Assembly: GCF_014204895.1 (NCBI RefSeq)
Contig: NZ_JACHMF010000001.1
Coordinates: forward strand, 6,944,001 to 7,008,000
DNA: 64,000 bases
From: Paractinoplanes abujensis
Lineage (GTDB): Bacteria > Actinomycetota > Actinomycetes > Mycobacteriales > Micromonosporaceae
Reading direction: 5' to 3'
The notes beneath the pieces are model-generated. The model saw only the letters and a list, made by a program, of their open reading frames with translations, was not told the origin of the DNA and made no database searches. A program made the translations under genes and the position numbers. Of the stretch, positions 60,644 to 64,000 are shown in pieces (positions within the stretch are counted from its first letter, which is position 1; each line of letters begins with the position of its first letter).

Positions 60644-62656
60644 TCAGCGCAGGCCGTTCTGGACGGCTACCTTGATCAGCAGCTCGGGGTCATCGCTGAT
60701 CAGGCCGTCGACGCCCAGGTTGATGACGCGTTGCATGGTCGGGGCGTCGTTGACGGTGTAGGGCACGACCTTGAGGTCGTAACGGTCCTGCAGCGTGGCC
60801 ACGACCGGGCCGTGGAAGTAGGCCGGGTTCTGCCGCAGATACCAGTCGTCGTCGGCGATCGTGCCCTGCGCCGGGTCGTGCACCTGCCAGTTGGCCGAGA
60901 CCGTCGACGCGCCGGCGGCCCGGACAAGTGCGCCCAGGTCGCGGTAGTGCCACCAGTCGAGGCCGCCGGTCCACGGACTCTTGACCTTCGGGTCGTCGTA
61001 GACCGCGCGCAGCGAGCACTCGTCGGCGAGCGAGGCGCACTCGGCCGGGCCGTACTGCCAGATCAGCGCGACCGTCTCGATCCGGCGGTCGAGCTGCCGG
61101 GCCAGACGGATCGTGCGCCAGTCGAACGACTGGATCGTCACCCGCCGCTCGAGCCCGGCCGCCTTGATCGCGCGCACCAGCTTGGTCGTGAAGACCTGGT
61201 AGGGCGCGGTGTCGGCGGCCAGCGGACTGATCTTGGTCTCGATGTTCATCCGGACGTCCGTACGGCCGCTGCCCTTGACCAGTGCGAAGAACTCCTCGAT
61301 GGTCGGGATCCGCGCGCCCGGCACGGCTACCTGGCCCGGCACGACCTTCGACCCGCAGTCCAGCGTCCTGATCTGTGCCAGGGTCAGCTTGTGGACAACC
61401 TTCCCCACGTACGGGAAAAGGGGGTCACCAGAGGTGACGGGCGCGGTGTCGACGCAGTGCGAACCGTTGATCGTGCGGTCGTGCAGCATGACCAGGCGAC
61501 CGTCGGCCGTCACCCCGGTGTCCGTCTCCAGGGTGGAGATCGCCGGGTTGGCCAGTGCGTTCGCGAAGGCGGGGAGCGTGTTCTCGGGGCGCGTGGCCCG
61601 GCCGCCGCGGTGCGCCTGCACGTCGAACGGCGACGCGTACGCCTGGGGCAGCCGGTAACCCCGGGCCGCGAGCAGTGTGCGCAGCCGGTCGGGGTAGTCG
61701 GTGATCAGGCCGTCGACGCCGTCATCGAGCAGCTTGGTCATGGTCGGCACGTCGTCCACCGTCCAGGGCACGACCTTGATCCCGTACGCGTGGGCCCGCC
61801 TGACCATCTCGCGAGTGACGTAGGGCCGGTAGCCGGGGTCGGTGACCGTGCCGTTCTGCGGGAAGCCGTGCACGGGTGAGAACGCCGAGGCGCCGAAAGA
61901 CTTGATCGCCCGGATCGGGTCGCCGCCGAAGTCGTCGATGTCGATCCCGCCCAGCCACGGCGACGCACCCGGCTGACCGGTCTGCAGGAAGTCGAAGTTG
62001 GTCAGAGCGACCAGCGGCAGTCGCGGCTCGACCTGGCGCATCCGCATCAGCGCGCCCCAGTCGAAGCTCTGGATCGTGACCTGGCGCAGCAGCCCGGCCC
62101 GGCGGATCTCGGCCGCGGTCACCCGCACGAACTGCTCACGCGGGGCGGTCTCGGTGGGCGCCCCCGCCTCCACCTTGGTCTCCACGTTGAGTTTCACGCG
62201 GTCCGCCCGATACCGCTTGACCAGCGCGAAAACCTCGCTGAGAAGCGGCATGCGGGCGCCCGGCACGGCCAGCTGGCCCGGCTTGTCGGCCAGCGTCTGC
62301 GAACCGCAGTCCAGCGTCCGGACCTGCGCGAGAGTGAGCGTATTCACGTACTTGCCCACGTACGGGAACTCGGGGTCGCCGGCCGTGACGGGTGCGGTGT
62401 CCCGGCACTTGGTGCCCGTGACCCGGCGGTCGTGCGTGACCACGGCCCGGCCGTCCTCGGTGATCTGCACATCGAGCTCGAGGGTGCTGACGCCGAGCTG
62501 CAGGGCATTGCCGAACGAGGCGAGCGTGTTCTCGACGCGCAGGCCGAGGCCCCCGCGGTGTGCTTGCAGGTCGAAGGTCTTGGCCCCACCGGCGGCGGCG
62601 GGACTGGGAACGGCCAGAACGCCGGCCGCGAGCAGGATGGCGACGGGTATGCGCAT
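60644..62656 (-). CDS. Secreted tandem-domain glycerophosphodiester phosphodiesterase
   Basis: 670 residues from ATG at 62656. Signal peptide about 1-25. Two complete GDPD domains follow, each with HRG and ENT motifs: LQAHRGGLGLRVENTLASF and VQAHRGGRATRPENTLPAF. Both keep the Glu-x-Asp in LELDVQ or LETDTG and the second His (THDR, LHDR). GDPD enzymes hydrolyse glycerophosphodiesters to glycerol-3-phosphate, helping recover phosphate and glycerol from lipids or teichoic acids. Tandem duplication within one chain is unusual. Confidence 0.9.
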   Translation of the reverse strand: MRIPVAILLAAGVLAVPSPAAAGGAKTFDLQAHRGGLGLRVENTLASFGNALQLGVSTLELDVQITEDGRAVVTHDRRVTGTKCRDTAPVTAGDPEFPYVGKYVNTLTLAQVRTLDCGSQTLADKPGQLAVPGARMPLLSEVFALVKRYRADRVKLNVETKVEAGAPTETAPREQFVRVTAAEIRRAGLLRQVTIQSFDWGALMRMRQVEPRLPLVALTNFDFLQTGQPGASPWLGGIDIDDFGGDPIRAIKSFGASAFSPVHGFPQNGTVTDPGYRPYVTREMVRRAHAYGIKVVPWTVDDVPTMTKLLDDGVDGLITDYPDRLRTLLAARGYRLPQAYASPFDVQAHRGGRATRPENTLPAFANALANPAISTLETDTGVTADGRLVMLHDRTINGSHCVDTAPVTSGDPLFPYVGKVVHKLTLAQIRTLDCGSKVVPGQVAVPGARIPTIEEFFALVKGSGRTDVRMNIETKISPLAADTAPYQVFTTKLVRAIKAAGLERRVTIQSFDWRTIRLARQLDRRIETVALIWQYGPAECASLADECSLRAVYDDPKVKSPWTGGLDWWHYRDLGALVRAAGASTVSANWQVHDPAQGTIADDDWYLRQNPAYFHGPVVATLQDRYDLKVVPYTVNDAPTMQRVINLGVDGLISDDPELLIKVAVQNGLR

Positions 62657-62833
62657 GCGGCCAGCGTGTGTGGCGGGCACGACAATCGGGCTACGTCTAT
62701 GTGAACCGATGGCGGCCATCTATCGGCAACTCCGGCCCGCGGCACGTCGCCGAGCGTGGTCGGAAAGCGTGAATGAATGCACACATGCACAAGCGACGAC
62801 AGTTAGACGGATGCCGAATCAAGGACACAAGTA

Positions 62834-62878
62834 TTGACATTTAAATCTGTATCGAAGGGATCACCGAATGTATTGACA
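62834..62878 (+). promoter_or_regulatory. Two TATTGACA elements upstream of the decarboxylase-like gene
   Basis: TATTGACA occurs at 62832-62839 and 62871-62878, each a consensus -35, in an AT-rich patch (TTTAAATCTGT). No firm -10 is visible. It is probably the promoter region of the next gene. Confidence 0.35.
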
Positions 62879-62988
62879 CCCCTTGGCGAGGGGTCCCGGC
62901 ATCGGTTACGTTGAGAAAACGTCGCAACGCCGCGATCGGCGACAAAGCCCGCACTGACCTGCACAAACGGCCATCCGGGGAGTCGTAC

Positions 62989-64000
62989 GTGACCGATTCA
63001 AGTCCACTTGAGCTGACCCCCAGAATCGAACCGGTCATCCAATCGGTTCTCGCCGAGGACGCGCTCCTGCACCAGTTGGCAGACGGACTCGGCTCACCGC
63101 TCAACATCGTGCTGCCGGATGCCCTGGCCGCCAATGTGGAGTCTTTCCGAGCGGTCTATCGCACCCATCGGCTACGCGGACACATCTATTTCGCCCACAA
63201 GGCGAACCGTTCCGCGGCGCTGCTGCGGCGGCTGGCCGGCACCGAGGCCGGCGTCGACGTCGCGTCGCTGGCCGAGCTGCAGCACGCCCTCGGGGCCGGC
63301 TTCACCCCCGACCGGATCATCGCCACCGGGCCCAAGAACCGGGAATTCCTCTGGCTGGCCGCGCGCACCGGCGTGCTCGTCAACGCCGACTCGCTGGACG
63401 AGCTGAGTGAGCTGGCCGCCCTGGTCGAGGCCCACCGCCAGCCCCGCGTACGGGTGATGGTGCGGCTGGCCGGGTTCGCCTCCCCCGGAGTGCAGCTGAT
63501 CAGCCGCCGCAGCCGGTTCGGGGTGCCGGCCGACCAGCTGACCGAGGCCCTCGGCCGGCTCGACAAGCACGCCGACCAGCTGGAACTCGTCGGCGTCGCC
63601 TACCACCTCGACACCGTCGGACTGCCCGAGAAGGCGCTCGCGCTGGAAGGCTGCCTGGCCGCGCTCGACGAATGCCGCGACCGGGGCGTGCCGGTCTGGT
63701 CGGTCGACATCGGCGGCGGGTTCGGCGTCAACTACCTCGCCCGGGCCGGCCAATGGGAGCGGTACACCTCGGAACTGGCCCAGGCGGTGCTCGGCCGGCG
63801 ACCCCCGATGACCTGGAACGGGCACGGCTACGGGCTGCGCAACGAGGGCGGCACCCTGCGCGGGGCGCTCGGGCTCTACCCCGCGCACCGGCCGGTCTCC
63901 GGGCCCGGCTACCTCGACCAGCTGCTGGCCACCCCCGCCCCCGCGCAGCGCCGGCCGCTGGGTGAGCTGCTGCTCGACAGCATGATCGACCTCGACATCG
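62989..64000 (+). CDS. Type III PLP-dependent decarboxylase-like enzyme (partial)
   Basis: The first 337 residues from a GTG with GGGGAG eight bases upstream; the gene runs off the window. The alanine-racemase-like barrel has PLP-binding Lys71 in YFAHKANRS, with GVDVASLAELQHAL, IATGPKN and a late SVDIGGGFGVNY phosphate loop. This resembles LysA/diaminopimelate decarboxylase or the Y4yA-type branch, often found with siderophore or natural-product genes. The C-terminal catalytic Cys region is not visible. Confidence 0.85.
   Translation, partial: MTDSSPLELTPRIEPVIQSVLAEDALLHQLADGLGSPLNIVLPDALAANVESFRAVYRTHRLRGHIYFAHKANRSAALLRRLAGTEAGVDVASLAELQHALGAGFTPDRIIATGPKNREFLWLAARTGVLVNADSLDELSELAALVEAHRQPRVRVMVRLAGFASPGVQLISRRSRFGVPADQLTEALGRLDKHADQLELVGVAYHLDTVGLPEKALALEGCLAALDECRDRGVPVWSVDIGGGFGVNYLARAGQWERYTSELAQAVLGRRPPMTWNGHGYGLRNEGGTLRGALGLYPAHRPVSGPGYLDQLLATPAPAQRRPLGELLLDSMIDLDI

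Noticed and set aside
1..64000. CRISPR array
   Set aside because: No regularly spaced short repeats with unique spacers were found. The repeats seen are in coding or tandem contexts.

Overview
The window is a chromosomal segment of a high-GC Gram-positive actinomycete. An Actinoplanes-like member of the Micromonosporaceae is my best guess. This rests on GC-rich third codon positions, DtxR/IdeR-type iron boxes, a class I lysyl-tRNA synthetase, secreted GH30 and GH19 hydrolases with ricin-type or chitin-binding modules, and many near-leaderless starts placed just after a TANNNT element. The genus is inference; nothing in the window names it.

Layout. 1-6.5 kb: the tail of an iron-dependent dehydrogenase, a CDP-alcohol phosphatidyltransferase, tRNA-Ser(UGA), a secreted GH30-ricin glycosidase, a quinone oxidoreductase, a DUF4352-like exported protein and an NlpC/P60 hydrolase. 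6.5-18.9 kb: a GAF histidine kinase, a PEBP protein, a methyltransferase, a polytopic GT-C-like membrane protein, an iron-boxed fhuF, an unusual HTH-peptide deformylase fusion, a flavohaemoglobin, a CPBP protease, and an EcsC-like protein with a very long repetitive disordered arm. 19.0-29.7 kb: tRNA-Ser(GCU) and tRNA-Arg(ACG). The 3' 49 bp of tRNA-Arg is duplicated about 10.5 kb downstream and bounds a decayed integrative island. The island holds an integrase pseudogene, a PAS-PP2C-ATPase-STAS phosphatase, three related AraC regulators, two STAS proteins lacking the usual serine, and a GGDEF protein flanked by 80-bp direct repeats.

29.8-45.7 kb: class I lysS, a secreted WD40 protein, a NYN-domain protein, a broken ricin lipoprotein, a three-gene overlapping operon resembling a toxin/immunity cassette, a GH19 chitinase, a translationally coupled HTH-sensor plus glycosyltransferase pair, an MFS transporter preceded by a 12-bp inverted repeat over its ribosome-binding site, two aldo/keto reductases, an MmyB-type regulator, a zinc alcohol dehydrogenase and a DUF4232 protein. 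45.8-46.2 kb: a very short leaderless transcription unit, then two atypical tRNA-Glu-like genes and a tRNA remnant. 46.2-53.8 kb: chrA coupled to an ArsR-ArsC fusion with its operator, the iron-boxed efeUOB ferrous-iron uptake operon, a BlaI-type repressor and a 14-TM drug exporter. 53.9-62.7 kb: a 1589-residue secreted nuclease/5'-nucleotidase, a secreted beta-propeller protein and a tandem-domain glycerophosphodiesterase, which together look like extracellular phosphate and nucleotide scavenging. The window ends inside a type III PLP-dependent decarboxylase-like gene.

Connected themes. Iron homeostasis appears in fhuF and efeUOB, both behind DtxR-type boxes. Extracellular polymer degradation appears in GH30, GH19, NlpC/P60, ExeM/NucH nuclease and GDPD. 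The tRNA-Arg island carries a PP2C/STAS/AraC/GGDEF signalling cargo. The most unusual items are the tRNA-Glu-like pair with the adjacent minigene, the HTH-deformylase fusion, the 34.4-36.0 kb operon and the HTH-glycosyltransferase pair.
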